From contig NZ_LZGL01000013.1 in the NCBI RefSeq assembly GCF_001690685.1, forward strand, positions 229,118 to 293,117: a stretch of 64,000 bases of DNA. The letters are read 5' to 3'. The stretch is from Gilliamella sp. wkB112. Its GTDB lineage: Bacteria > Pseudomonadota > Gammaproteobacteria > Enterobacterales > Orbaceae. How positions within the stretch are numbered: the first letter of the stretch is position 1; each line of letters opens with the position of its first letter. The notes beneath the pieces are model-generated. The model searched no databases. It was given only the letters and a program-made list of their open reading frames with translations, and was not told the DNA's origin. Shown here one piece after another: positions 7,509 to 16,483 of this stretch. The translations under genes were made by a program, and so were the position numbers.

Positions 7509-8693
7509 ATGAATACTCACCATTTGGCTACTGCGATGGCGACAGCTATTAATCAAGTTAATCACGATGCTATAGAAAACAAACGGATTGTTGGTTCGGT
7601 TGTTATGGTGGCTAAAAATGGAGAAATAGTTTATCAACAAGCGAGCGGTTATGCTAATCGTGAACAGCAAATACCCATGCATACCGACTCGCTATTTTTA
7701 TTATCATCGGTTACTAAACCAATAGTGACAGCAGCGGCATTATGTTTAGTCGAACAAGGGGTACTTGATTTACAATCACCTGTTACCGCTTATCTTCCTA
7801 GCTTTACTCCCAAGCTTGCTAGCGGTGAACAACCAGTTATCACTTTACATCATTTACTGACTCATAGTGCTGGATTAAAATATCGGTTTGACGAACCTAA
7901 TGGTAAAGGTAATTATAATTCTTTGCAGATTTCAGATGGTTTTGATCAAATTGCCATCAGCGTGGACGAGAATCTAAAGCGCTTATCTCAAGCTACACTT
8001 ATTTACCAACCGGGTACTAATTGGTGCTATTCATTAGCCCTCGATGTATTAGGTGCAGTATTAGCAGCTGCAACAAAAAAATCATTAGCAACGGTAATTA
8101 AAACACTAATCACTGAACCATTAAACATGCCGCAAACTGGTTTTGCTGTATCTGAAAGTAGCCAGTTAGTAACCCATTATTATGATGCCACACCGCAACC
8201 GTTACCAATGCCAAGCCCATATTTTATGCATTTAGACGAGTCATGGAATAACGGCATTTTATCTTATGATCCTAAACGTATATTCAATAAACATGCTTAC
8301 CAATCAGGTGGTGCCGGAATGGTTGGCAATGCGCCTGAATTTATGCAATTTTTATTAGCATTAACAGCAAAAAATAATCCAATAAGCCAACAAAAATTAA
8401 TGGATAAAATGACTAAATGCTATGTTAGTAGTGACTATGCTATTCAAGGCCCAGGTTGGGGATTTGGTTATGGTGGAGCAGTACTTGATAATCCAAGTTT
8501 AGCTAAAACTCCACAAGGTAAAGGCACGATAGAGTGGGGTGGAGTATATGGTCATGATTGGTTTTACGATCCACAACAAGATTTAGCGGTTGTCATTTTT
8601 ACTAATACTGCGATAGAAGGTATGGCTGGGCTTTACACAAGTCAAATCAAAGATGCCGTTTACCATTCACTAGCTTTAATTTGCAGGTGTTAA
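7509..8693 (+). CDS. serine hydrolase, class C beta-lactamase family
   Basis: A 394-residue penicillin-binding-protein-like serine hydrolase. The nucleophile motif S-x-x-K is 'SSVTKPIV' near residue 68. A Tyr motif appears in 'NWCYSLALDVLG' near 175, and 'GGVYGHDWFYDP' near 345 stands in for the KTG-like box. There is no signal peptide, so it is probably a cytoplasmic esterase/peptidase relative (EstB-like) rather than a true beta-lactamase. It stands alone. A degraded copy of its last 20 codons lies at 9565-9627, pointing to a former tandem paralogue. Confidence 0.85.
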   Translation: MNTHHLATAMATAINQVNHDAIENKRIVGSVVMVAKNGEIVYQQASGYANREQQIPMHTDSLFLLSSVTKPIVTAAALCLVEQGVLDLQSPVTAYLPSFTPKLASGEQPVITLHHLLTHSAGLKYRFDEPNGKGNYNSLQISDGFDQIAISVDENLKRLSQATLIYQPGTNWCYSLALDVLGAVLAAATKKSLATVIKTLITEPLNMPQTGFAVSESSQLVTHYYDATPQPLPMPSPYFMHLDESWNNGILSYDPKRIFNKHAYQSGGAGMVGNAPEFMQFLLALTAKNNPISQQKLMDKMTKCYVSSDYAIQGPGWGFGYGGAVLDNPSLAKTPQGKGTIEWGGVYGHDWFYDPQQDLAVVIFTNTAIEGMAGLYTSQIKDAVYHSLALICRC

Positions 8694-8824
8694 TCTTTGT
8701 AGTAAAAAACTGATAATGCTGCTGAAATAACTAAATTATAATAAAAGATTTATAAGAATACACATATCTTTATATATTTAATATATAATATTGATTAATT
8801 TCTTCGATATAATTATTTAATGAT

Positions 8825-9250
8825 ATGAACAGTTATAAAGTTTTCCAACATCCAGATGGTAGAATAGAAGCAGTTAAACTAGGTTGGTCTTGGCCGGCTT
8901 TCTTTTTTGGGATCATATGGGCAATTATAAAAAGATTGTGGGGTCTTGTTGGTATACTTTGCGGAATCGCGGTGCTTCTATTTTTTATTTCTATGACATT
9001 TGATCCTATTTCAAACACGGGCTATTACTCAGAAAGCCAAATCCAAGCAGCAGTAGCTTCAGAATTATTATTTAATTTAATCACTTTAGTTATTTCTATT
9101 ATTTTGGGTCAAAAAGGGAATAAGATAAGAGAAACAAATCTAACTCAAAGAGGTTATCAACTTATTCATACTGTTGAGGCAGAAAATCCTGATAAGGCGA
9201 TTGCTGAAGCTAAAACTTCTCATAAAAGTGATATAAGTATCAATATATAG
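8825..9250 (+). CDS. DUF2628 family membrane protein
   Basis: A 141-residue protein with the DUF2628 signature: an N-terminal 'YKVFQHPDGRIEAVKLGWSW' followed by 'PAFFFGIIWAIIKRLWGLVG'. There are two to three hydrophobic segments (about 26-60 and 75-98) and a soluble C-terminal tail ending in a 'NPDKAIAEAK' helix. The function is unknown; the family consists of small inner-membrane proteins. No strong ribosome site is visible. Its neighbours are unrelated. Confidence 0.8.
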   Translation: MNSYKVFQHPDGRIEAVKLGWSWPAFFFGIIWAIIKRLWGLVGILCGIAVLLFFISMTFDPISNTGYYSESQIQAAVASELLFNLITLVISIILGQKGNKIRETNLTQRGYQLIHTVEAENPDKAIAEAKTSHKSDISINI

Positions 9251-9564
9251 TTATAACATTCTGAATTGATTTAAATAAATCATATTCGCTAGTTAATTTA
9301 AACAATACGTTAAATGCAACTTATCAGTAACCCTGATAAGTTTTTGCTCAGTATATACAGCAATCACAAAATACTGATAAGGCTCATTCTTATTTACTTT
9401 GCCTTGAATGCAAATATTATTGCGAATTTTAACTACAATAATGGTGACAATAAAAAAGATAAGTTATTTATAAAGATTTATTTTACGCGTGCTCAGCTGG
9501 CGAAATGTTAAATGATGATATTATACATTCTGTTTGCCCATAGCATTTTATTGGCAAAACATGC
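9251..9564. other. AT-rich intergenic region, no supported gene
   Basis: Only a 65-codon frame of unlikely composition (9314-9511) lies here, and I do not accept it. The stretch separates the DUF2628 gene from a gene remnant and is probably decaying sequence. Confidence 0.4.
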
Positions 9565-9627
9565 CTTTACCTAACTCAAATCATAGATGCCTTATACAGT
9601 TCACTGTCTTTAATTTGCAGGTGCTGA
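9565..9627 (+). pseudogene. C-terminal remnant of a second serine hydrolase
   Basis: Twenty codons read 'LYLTQIIDALYSSLSLICRC' then stop. The end of the hydrolase at 7509-8693 reads 'LYTSQIKDAVYHSLALICRC'. DNA similarity continues a little beyond the stop. No upstream match to the rest of the gene is visible, so nearly the whole paralogue has been deleted. Confidence 0.75.
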
Positions 9628-9653
9628 TTATCGTAAAATTAGTTAATAAATTG

Positions 9654-9695
9654 ATTTTAATTTTAATTTTAATTTTAATTTTAATTTTAATTTTA
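9654..9695. repeat. hexanucleotide tandem repeat (ATTTTA)x7
   Basis: Seven perfect ATTTTA units lie in tandem in the non-coding stretch downstream of the exporter gene. Such a short-unit array is prone to slippage, so its copy number probably varies between strains. Confidence 0.95.
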
Positions 9696-9765
9696 TAATT
9701 TAATTGATGGTATTCGTTGTAAAGCTGAAATTGACACTTAAACTAAAATTTAATTATTATCAGAC

Positions 9766-10707
9766 TTATTTGCTTGAACTATTATTTTGTTTATTAATTA
9801 CTTTGGTTTTTTGAACAAATTTTATAGAGTTACGTGTGGATAACCAACATAATATTGCACCTATACAAACCATTCCCGTTCCTTGCCAAAATAACAATGA
9901 CAAAGAAGTATGTAATAGAAAAGCTGATAATGCTGCTGAAATAATCGGAATAAAATATGACGCCCCTGCAAGAATAGTCACATTACCATGTAAAACACCA
10001 TAATTCCATGAAGCATAACCAAAGCCAATTGAAATGGCTGCTAACAAAAGAAAGATAATAGCTGAATAACTGAATATTATGGTATTTTCATCAGATAAAC
10101 AATATTTAATCCAGAGAACCAACGCGGTTAAAAAGAAAAATAGTGTTACTCCATTTTTCCCTTTAGCACATTTAATTGTGACTATGCAGTAAGCTGACCA
10201 GATAAAGGCTCCTATCAAAGCAAGGCTGTAACTTAACGGATTATCTTTAACATTTTCAATCATTAACCATATATTTATCTCTTGCTCTCCACTTAATACC
10301 CAACTAATACCAATTAGTGGGAGAATACCACCAGGAATAATGAGTAGATTGGTTTTCTGATTATTGAATAATATGGTCGAGATAATGGTTAAAGTTGGCC
10401 ATAAATAATTAAGCATACTAACTTCAATTGCCTGCTGTCCATTATGTGAAAAACTAATAGAGAGTGAAAAACATAGTTCATATGATACAAACAGTAAACT
10501 TCCCCATATTAAATATCTTCGAGAAAAATCTCTTAGTTTTGGTGCACCTATAATAAAAAAAAGTAATATTGTTGCAATACTGTAAATTAATGCTGTTCCT
10601 GCAATAGCACCGAAGTTTTCACTAACTATTTTGATTGTACCTACTAGTGAACTCCACAATAGAATAGCTATTAGGCCAATTAAAGTTGCTTTATTTTTAT
10701 TTGCCAT
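9766..10707 (-). CDS. yddG: YddG-type aromatic amino acid / drug-metabolite exporter
   Basis: A ten-helix EamA/DMT family inner-membrane exporter closely patterned on YddG, which exports aromatic amino acids. Diagnostic runs are 'NKATLIGLIAILLWSSLVG' (1-25), 'SLLFVSYELCFSLSI' (about 80), 'AIEVSMLNYLWPTLTI' (about 100), 'SLALIGAFIWSAYCIVT' (about 165) and 'NYGVLHGNVTILAGASYF' (about 235). I use ATG at 10707 (MANKNK), because the frame's first codon is a TTG with no better ribosome site. A 20-base scrap of this gene recurs near 8715, after the serine hydrolase. Confidence 0.85.
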   Translation of the reverse strand: MANKNKATLIGLIAILLWSSLVGTIKIVSENFGAIAGTALIYSIATILLFFIIGAPKLRDFSRRYLIWGSLLFVSYELCFSLSISFSHNGQQAIEVSMLNYLWPTLTIISTILFNNQKTNLLIIPGGILPLIGISWVLSGEQEINIWLMIENVKDNPLSYSLALIGAFIWSAYCIVTIKCAKGKNGVTLFFFLTALVLWIKYCLSDENTIIFSYSAIIFLLLAAISIGFGYASWNYGVLHGNVTILAGASYFIPIISAALSAFLLHTSLSLLFWQGTGMVCIGAILCWLSTRNSIKFVQKTKVINKQNNSSSK

Positions 10708-10977
10708 TAAGGAACCCAATTACTTTCTTTGCTTTAAATAAGGGAAAATAATAAGTGACGATTGTTGATAATAACTTAATTATATCAGTAATTTTAAGTT
10801 ATTAGATAATTCACTCTAAACATTGTTAAACCATATAAAGTTTACTAAATATTAAGAATAAAAATAATGGTCAGAATTTATTAAATTAATAAATAGTCTC
10901 ACCATTAAATGTTAATTATTACTCTAACAATAAGAAGATCTAATTTAATGATAGAGTTATTACTTTTTGTGTTAGTT

Positions 10978-12549
10978 TTATAATTTTTCTCGTTTAATCA
11001 ATAGTTTTTCTGTAAGGTGTTGCCCTGTTTTTGTTGTACATAATCCTCCCTGACATGTGCAACGAAAAGCAGCAGGTAGTTTTTGACCAATATCGTACAT
11101 TGAATGAATAGTTTCATCTAATGGAATAATTGGATTAAATCCCCACATTACCATATTTGCTGCTAGAACAGCATTAGTTACTGAACTTACATTACGACTA
11201 ATACACGGAATTTCCGTTAGTCCCCCTACAGGATCACAAATTAGTCCCAACATATTTTGTAACGCCATAGATGCAGCTTGGAATGCTTGTTCAATATTAC
11301 CTCCTAATAATTGAACAATCCCTCCGGCAGCCATTGCACTTGCTGATCCATTTTCTGCTTGGCATGCGGCTACTTCTGCCCCAAAAGAAGCATTATTTGA
11401 AATAAAAGATCCGATTAATCCACTTACCAGTAATCCTTTGATGATATCATCTTTTGGCAAACTTAATTTTTCACCAATAATTATTATACTTGCTGGTATA
11501 ACGCCACTTGAACCTGCAGTAGGTGCAGCAACGACAATATTATGAGCACAGCTGTTTTCCATAACTGCAATTGCTGCTAAAGCGGCGTCATTTAACACAC
11601 CAGAAGGTATTGAATTGGTATTATTAATCATCCGCATCATTTCTTTAGCTTTATAAGGTAAAAAGCCATATAAAGGAGTTGTCGTTGGATCTGGCGGAAT
11701 AGTTGATTGTTTCATGATATCATAGGTTTGTTCTGCCAATTGCCATATTACTTCTTTAGATGCTCTGCTAATCGAAACTTCATAGTCTTGAGCGATTTCC
11801 CATGTTGCTTTTCCTGTATTTTTTGAATATTTTGAAGCGCCTTCAGCATTAAAGAAAAGAGCAGAAGGATTTTGTTGCATTTCAACAGGCATAATAACTG
11901 GGGCATACTTTATCCATAATATATTTAATTGTTTATCGAGAGTTAAAAGTAGGTTTTTGGTTTTTTCATCAAATCCAGATACTGAATATAATGTCATGTT
12001 ATTTTTTTCTGATTTCTTTATTGAAACATTAAGTGATTCCAGCATTTCAGAAATTTGGACAGTATTTTTTGTTAAACAACAAATAAAAATTTGTTCTTGA
12101 GAACCATCAATAAAAACAGGCCAACCATTTAATTCAACAATTTCAAACATTCCCCCACCAGTTGAAAAAGTTAAAACAGACAACTCGATTTCATTGTTTT
12201 CATTATAGACATTAATTAAGGCTTCATTGGGGTGCCTAGAAGATAGTTTTTGTTTAGAAAACCATATTTCTTTACCTAACTTTCTAGCTATTTCTACCGC
12301 ATCTTTGACTTGAATATTATTTGTTTTAAATCCAAGTAATCCCCCTGTAAAACCAAAATTTGAACCCTGACCAATATATGTTTCAGGGTAAGAACCATTT
12401 TCATCAAAAATGATATTTGCTTTATTAATTTCTCTTCCAAATAATAATCGAGTTTGCAAACCAATTCTTGCACACCCAGCAGAATGGGAGCTAGAAGGAC
12501 CGCACATAATCGGTCCTAATACATCATTAAAAATACTATGAACTATCAT
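10978..12549 (-). CDS. L-serine dehydratase (iron-sulfur type)
   Basis: Deaminates L-serine to pyruvate and ammonia in the cytoplasm. The N-terminal beta domain begins 'IFNDVLGPIMCGPSSSHSAG', where SSSHSAG is the substrate-domain signature. The alpha domain holds 'APTAGSSGVIPA' (about 345) and 'CDPVGGLTEIPC' (about 445), whose cysteines fit the 4Fe-4S site. The C-terminus has 'RCTCQGGLC', also cysteine-rich. At 523 residues it is longer than E. coli SdaA/SdaB (about 455) because of an insert of about 60 residues around 185-260. It lies 20 bp behind a YkvI-type transporter, probably in one operon for serine uptake and use. Confidence 0.85.
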   Translation of the reverse strand: MIVHSIFNDVLGPIMCGPSSSHSAGCARIGLQTRLLFGREINKANIIFDENGSYPETYIGQGSNFGFTGGLLGFKTNNIQVKDAVEIARKLGKEIWFSKQKLSSRHPNEALINVYNENNEIELSVLTFSTGGGMFEIVELNGWPVFIDGSQEQIFICCLTKNTVQISEMLESLNVSIKKSEKNNMTLYSVSGFDEKTKNLLLTLDKQLNILWIKYAPVIMPVEMQQNPSALFFNAEGASKYSKNTGKATWEIAQDYEVSISRASKEVIWQLAEQTYDIMKQSTIPPDPTTTPLYGFLPYKAKEMMRMINNTNSIPSGVLNDAALAAIAVMENSCAHNIVVAAPTAGSSGVIPASIIIIGEKLSLPKDDIIKGLLVSGLIGSFISNNASFGAEVAACQAENGSASAMAAGGIVQLLGGNIEQAFQAASMALQNMLGLICDPVGGLTEIPCISRNVSSVTNAVLAANMVMWGFNPIIPLDETIHSMYDIGQKLPAAFRCTCQGGLCTTKTGQHLTEKLLIKREKL

Positions 12550-12569
12550 ATAACCTCTTATTATTTATA

Positions 12570-13652
12570 TTAATGTTTTTTGGTTAAATAGATGCGGATA
12601 AATTTTACAACCATTAGAACAACAATAAGTGATCCAACATATCCACTCATGATATAGACGGCATTAATAATGACATCAAACGGCATAGCAATAGCACCAA
12701 TTAACGCAACCAGAGAAACACCCCATACAATTAATTTATGTTTTTTGGTTCCTTCTTCAGAAAATTTAATTGCTATAACATGAAGTAATGGTGTTGAAAT
12801 AGTGTAGATGGCAAAAAAGATTAATGCACCAAAGGCAATTCCTAGTGGAGCCCAAATTTCTTTTGCTAAGAATAAATTGATAATTTGTTTATTAGCTACT
12901 TGATCAATATTTGATGTGATTGCAAAAGAACCGATAATATCAAGTAAAGCGTAAATAATTAAACCAATACTTTGACCAATAACTAACGGTTTAAAGTTAT
13001 ATTTTGTTGCTAAATCTGCTGAAAAAGCGGCTAAAAATAACACCATTAAACCAACTAGTGATATACCTGATAAAAACCAATTAGGTGCAACTTTTAATAA
13101 TTCAAATTCGTTTGTTGTAATGCGAGCAGTATTAGTATCTATATTATTACCATTGATTATTAAAGTGGCGATACTGACAATAATAACGAAGGCGGTTAAA
13201 AATGGCATAATAATACCTAATGATTTAAGAATAGAATTTAAACCAATAGTAACTGTTCCGGCAGTAATAATTGCAGTAATAATTGCGCCAATAATGAGTG
13301 GTAGCCCATATTGTTCAAATAAGATTGAACCTCCTGCTGCGATCTCTGCAATAAACATAGTGAAACAAAATAGAAGTGAAAACCACTCAATTACTTTACC
13401 AATAAGCGGGCCACAAAAAAAGGCGAACACTTCTGTACCTTTACTGCAACCACCATATTTCCCAGCATAAATAAAACCAATATTTACGAATATAATTACC
13501 AGACTAAAAATTAAACCAACTCCGATAGCATTAAAACCAAAGGGAACAAAAAACTGTATAGTTTCTTGTCCACTCATAAAACCACCACCTATTAAGTAAC
13601 CTAAACTTGATGCAATAAAAATATACACCTGACTTAAAAATGATTTATTCAT
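12570..13652 (-). CDS. YkvI family membrane transporter
   Basis: A 360-residue polytopic inner-membrane protein with about ten hydrophobic segments and a LeuT/APC-like opening, 'SSLGYLIGGGFMSGQETIQF' (about 15-35), with glycine-rich unwound helix 1. It resembles the YkvI family, whose substrates are poorly defined. Its close spacing to the serine dehydratase gene suggests it imports serine or a related amino acid (inference). The start has a TGAGGAAAAT ribosome site. The 200 bp upstream carry three copies of a TTCAT-N4-GTGA repeat that probably bind a regulator. Confidence 0.75.
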   Translation of the reverse strand: MNKSFLSQVYIFIASSLGYLIGGGFMSGQETIQFFVPFGFNAIGVGLIFSLVIIFVNIGFIYAGKYGGCSKGTEVFAFFCGPLIGKVIEWFSLLFCFTMFIAEIAAGGSILFEQYGLPLIIGAIITAIITAGTVTIGLNSILKSLGIIMPFLTAFVIIVSIATLIINGNNIDTNTARITTNEFELLKVAPNWFLSGISLVGLMVLFLAAFSADLATKYNFKPLVIGQSIGLIIYALLDIIGSFAITSNIDQVANKQIINLFLAKEIWAPLGIAFGALIFFAIYTISTPLLHVIAIKFSEEGTKKHKLIVWGVSLVALIGAIAMPFDVIINAVYIMSGYVGSLIVVLMVVKFIRIYLTKKH

Positions 13653-13724
13653 ATATTTTCCTCATGAGAGTTATAGTTTTTTAAATTGTCATCCGTCACA
13701 ATAATAAAAAAAATAAAAATATTT

Positions 13725-13814
13725 TTCATGATTGTGAATATAAGCTAGCATAAACCTATTTTTTAGCCATTGTTTTTTTCATTTTTGTGATAAAATAATT
13801 CATATTTGTGAATT
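13725..13814. promoter_or_regulatory. three-copy operator cluster upstream of the serine operon
   Basis: Three 16-bp direct repeats of the form TTCAT-N2-TTGTGA-N2/3 start at 13725, 13778 and 13799. Copies 1 and 3 are also inverted repeats (TTCA-N6-TGAA; AATTCA-N6-TGAATT). Spacings of 53 and 21 bp correspond to about five and two helical turns, so all copies face the same side of DNA. The cluster lies between the leftward transporter gene and a tiny rightward frame. The cupin-HTH regulator at 13960-14514 is the obvious candidate ligand. Confidence 0.65.
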
Positions 13815-13848
13815 AGATCAAGTTTATATAGTTTTTGGAGGAGGAAAA

Positions 13849-13920
13849 ATGAAAAGATGCACCCGATTATTATTAAAAAATAAAAGGGTAAAATTGAATA
13901 AAAAGAATATGAAACTTTAA
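13849..13920 (+). CDS. possible 23-residue basic leader peptide
   Basis: ATG at 13849 follows a near-perfect GGAGGAGG ribosome site, the strongest in this intergenic region. The frame encodes 23 residues, about half of them Lys or Arg, and stops at 13920. It lies immediately downstream of the operator cluster, with a weak TTGTGA-N15-TATAGT promoter candidate. A palindrome (ACTTTAA-TT-TTAAAGT) overlaps its stop. It has no recognisable family and could be a leader peptide or the remains of a gene. Confidence 0.35.
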   Translation: MKRCTRLLLKNKRVKLNKKNMKL

Positions 13921-13959
13921 TTTTAAAGTGTAAAAAATGGGGTAGGAATCTAGTGAAAA

Positions 13960-14514
13960 TTATTTTTTCTTATAGAACCAATAGCTTACGCAAGTAGAAT
14001 CACCAATGTTTTTAAATGTATGTAAAGTATTTTTCTTTATATAAATAGTATCACCAGCATTAACAATAAATTCTTGATCTAACATTTCTATACATAAACT
14101 TCCTTGGATAATAATAGCAATTTCATCATAATCATGTCCCCAAGAAGTTCGTTCATAATTAATGCCTTTTTCTACTGTAATACAAATACCTTCTATCTCA
14201 TTTTCTTCACTGTTTAATATCTCGTATTTAACTTTGCCTTTTTCTGAGAAAAAAACTTTTCTTTCTTCCATTTTGGTTACAGGACTTATAGCAGTTTTAT
14301 GAACAGTCAAAACATCAGTAATATTTACATTTAAGGCAAAGCACACTTTTTGTAGTTGAGATATAGTTGGGCTTATTACATTTCTCTCTAGGTTACTTAA
14401 ATATCCACTGGATAAACCACTTATCAGTGATAATTGTTGTAATGTTTTATTTTGCTGTTTTCTAATTTCTTTTATTTTTAGTCCAACATTACAATCTTTA
14501 AAATCTTCATTCAT
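13960..14514 (-). CDS. XRE-family regulator with C-terminal cupin domain
   Basis: A 184-residue transcription factor. An N-terminal helix-turn-helix (about 10-65: 'IKEIRKQQNKTLQQLSLISG', 'SGYLSNLERNVISPTISQLQ') is followed by a small cupin barrel (about 105-180: 'WGHDYDEIAIIIQGSLCIE', 'AGDTIYIKKNTLHTFKN'). This architecture is common in regulators of amino acid and polyamine use, where the cupin senses the metabolite. It is transcribed towards the serine transporter/dehydratase genes from its own promoter, and probably controls them through the repeats at 13725-13814 (inference). Confidence 0.85.
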   Translation of the reverse strand: MNEDFKDCNVGLKIKEIRKQQNKTLQQLSLISGLSSGYLSNLERNVISPTISQLQKVCFALNVNITDVLTVHKTAISPVTKMEERKVFFSEKGKVKYEILNSEENEIEGICITVEKGINYERTSWGHDYDEIAIIIQGSLCIEMLDQEFIVNAGDTIYIKKNTLHTFKNIGDSTCVSYWFYKKK

Positions 14515-14633
14515 TGATTTAATACACCTAACTATATTTTTATCTTATAAAGATTATATCGAAATTTTACAGTGTCAAGTTAACTCGAAGTAATACTTGA
14601 TTATTCATTTCATAAGGTTTATTAAAAATGTAG

Positions 14634-14834
14634 ATAAGTTTTAAAAATTTGACCGATCATGATATTACCGAAACAATTGTTTTTCCATTGCCAATAATGA
14701 GTGGCTTAGGTGAGGATGATTATGCCAATACTGAACGCATGCTCAATCGTTTTCAAGTTTTGGTTGATGGTAAAGTGATCACTCCTAACCGTCACGTCAG
14801 AATCTTGATGAATAAAAAATATCACAATCAGTAA
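14634..14834 (+). pseudogene. internal fragment of a DUF4424-like secreted protein
   Basis: An open stretch between TAG at 14631 and a stop at 14834 encodes about 66 residues. It contains 'FKNLTDHDITETIVFPLP', the pattern of DUF4424 domains, which normally follow a signal peptide and sit in proteins of 300 or more residues. The only start is a TTG without a ribosome site, and both ends of the family are missing. I therefore read it as a fragment, not a small gene. Confidence 0.55.
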
Positions 14835-15100
14835 ATTTGCACTGTTGTTGATATTTATGTCAAGATGTTTCCAAATAACTATGCGTTTAAGTATAAAATA
14901 GGTTAAGAAAAATAACTAGAATCATATTTTTCAATGTACTAGAGTTGAAACTACTTGGATATATTTATTAAAAGCAATTTGCTAAACAAACCAAAATATA
15001 ATCTTACTCTGTTTAAAAAAGCGATACAAATAGCCCTCTATATTTCTAAATTATTCTGCTAAAATGGTTAAGTGTTAATATTTTCTAAAGCTCATCAACA
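14835..15100. other. intergenic region with one dispersed-element copy
   Basis: It contains a diverged copy of the 36-bp chromosomal element (14862-14897) and otherwise AT-rich DNA leading to the secreted-protein gene at 15101. No coding frame is credible. Together with 14515-14633, the regulator's promoter side, it flanks the DUF4424 fragment. Confidence 0.4.
14862..14897 (+). repeat. dispersed 36-bp intergenic element, diverged copy
   Basis: It shares AAGATGTTTC at the start and CGTTTAAGTATAAA at the end with the element at 37571-37606, with identical total length. The centre (about seven bases) differs. Other copies are at 22560-22594 and 54686-54720. Confidence 0.65.
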
Positions 15101-16483
15101 ATGAAACATCTTATACAACAGATCCTATTAGCTATCACCTGTTTGATATTCGCCTGCTTGGCACAAGCAAGTCACTGCTATAGCTATACCGTCGAAGGTT
15201 ATTACAACTTAGTGGTTGAAAACGGCGGTATGTTTTTGCAGGAAACAATTAAAGATAGCAATAAAGTCAGTTATGTATCTCAGGATAAAGAGCTCTTAAA
15301 AGGTGTTAACGGTCAAGATTTTCGGGTTATTTCTGATGATGGCAAATATATACTTTTCCTGACAGATGCTATGTACTATCTTGTACCTAAATCTTTATAT
15401 ACAGTTAAAGAGTATGGTGTTAACCCACTGTTTCGTGAGGACGAAGTTAACAAAATAGTCTCTAACCAGTTTTATCTAGTTTCCGGTGACTGGTATTATG
15501 TTGTTTTAGCATATAATGGGCAAAGCATTAAACACAAAATACCTGAACTTAAAGGCAATCTGGAAATAATCGCCAACTTCAACCGTGGTGAAATATTATT
15601 AAAAGATGATCATGCGGTGTATATTTATTATGAAGGCGAAAATAAACTTAAAGAAATACCGCATCTCTCACCTTCACAAACACATTTCGTTCAGTCACTG
15701 GATTTTTATCAGCAACATCACTATTTATATGATGATGATACATTTTACCTGATTAATATACGATTTATATACCAAGACATTACCAAACAGTTTAATCTGC
15801 AAGGTAAGCGTGATGGCTTCACTAATGCTGAGATTCACCCTAGTTACTCAGGGGATTCGATTGATACCAAAGATGGACTGCTCTGGCTTTATGCACACCG
15901 TACTGTGCCTCAAGGGGAGGATTCTTTTTTCACGCCTGTACAAGCAACCTACCTGAATAAGTACAAAGATGTGTATGTTTATCATGATAAAGTTTATGCT
16001 GATAATTGGGATCTTATTCAAGAACGCCAGCCACTTGATCTGGTGGTGGTTAAGAATCCTGAGGAACTGCATCGACCTGTTACGGTGGTATTTTCTGACA
16101 ATGTATTGGAATACCTTTATCATGAACATCAGCTGCAACCTCAAGAAAAAAAGATTAAACTTAAAACTACTGAGGATTATATTGAAATCCAAAAACAAAG
16201 AATTTTTATTGGTGCTGACGAACTTAGTAGTGATATATTCCTAAATACACCTATTTTTTTAGGATCAATTGTCAATGTTATCAAACCATGCGATAGTCGC
16301 ATGGGAGATTCAGTTGTTGTGGATTACTATTACTTTTTTACCGATGGTAATAAGGTTTATGCTTACGTCAATCCTTCGGTAAAGAAAACTCCACAAGTGT
16401 TGGATAACGTTTCCCCTCAGGGTCTTAAGGCTGACGATTATGAAACGTTACAAAAATTAATGAACATGCTTATTACTCCGTAA
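15101..16483 (+). CDS. uncharacterised secreted protein (possibly DKNYY-like)
   Basis: A 460-residue protein with a clear signal peptide (1-23, hydrophobic 'ILLAITCLIFACLAQA', cleavage after AQA). The mature part is acidic and aromatic-rich, with recurring Tyr/Asp blocks such as 'DKVYADNWDL', 'DDAVYIYY'-like and 'DGNKVYAYVNP'. These recall the DKNYY repeat family of periplasmic or surface proteins. No catalytic motif is visible. It stands alone among accessory genes between two gene-poor stretches, so horizontal origin is possible. Function unknown. Confidence 0.65.
   Translation: MKHLIQQILLAITCLIFACLAQASHCYSYTVEGYYNLVVENGGMFLQETIKDSNKVSYVSQDKELLKGVNGQDFRVISDDGKYILFLTDAMYYLVPKSLYTVKEYGVNPLFREDEVNKIVSNQFYLVSGDWYYVVLAYNGQSIKHKIPELKGNLEIIANFNRGEILLKDDHAVYIYYEGENKLKEIPHLSPSQTHFVQSLDFYQQHHYLYDDDTFYLINIRFIYQDITKQFNLQGKRDGFTNAEIHPSYSGDSIDTKDGLLWLYAHRTVPQGEDSFFTPVQATYLNKYKDVYVYHDKVYADNWDLIQERQPLDLVVVKNPEELHRPVTVVFSDNVLEYLYHEHQLQPQEKKIKLKTTEDYIEIQKQRIFIGADELSSDIFLNTPIFLGSIVNVIKPCDSRMGDSVVVDYYYFFTDGNKVYAYVNPSVKKTPQVLDNVSPQGLKADDYETLQKLMNMLITP

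Noticed and set aside
7509..8693. Antibiotic-resistance beta-lactamase
   Set aside because: The serine hydrolase lacks a signal peptide and a clear KTG box, so a resistance role is not supported.
9314..9511. A 65-codon rightward frame after the DUF2628 gene
   Set aside because: No ribosome site, composition unlike real proteins, and located in a decaying region next to gene scars.
13960..14514. Phage-type Cro/CI repressor
   Set aside because: The C-terminal cupin and the neighbouring serine genes fit a metabolic regulator better, and no phage gene is adjacent.
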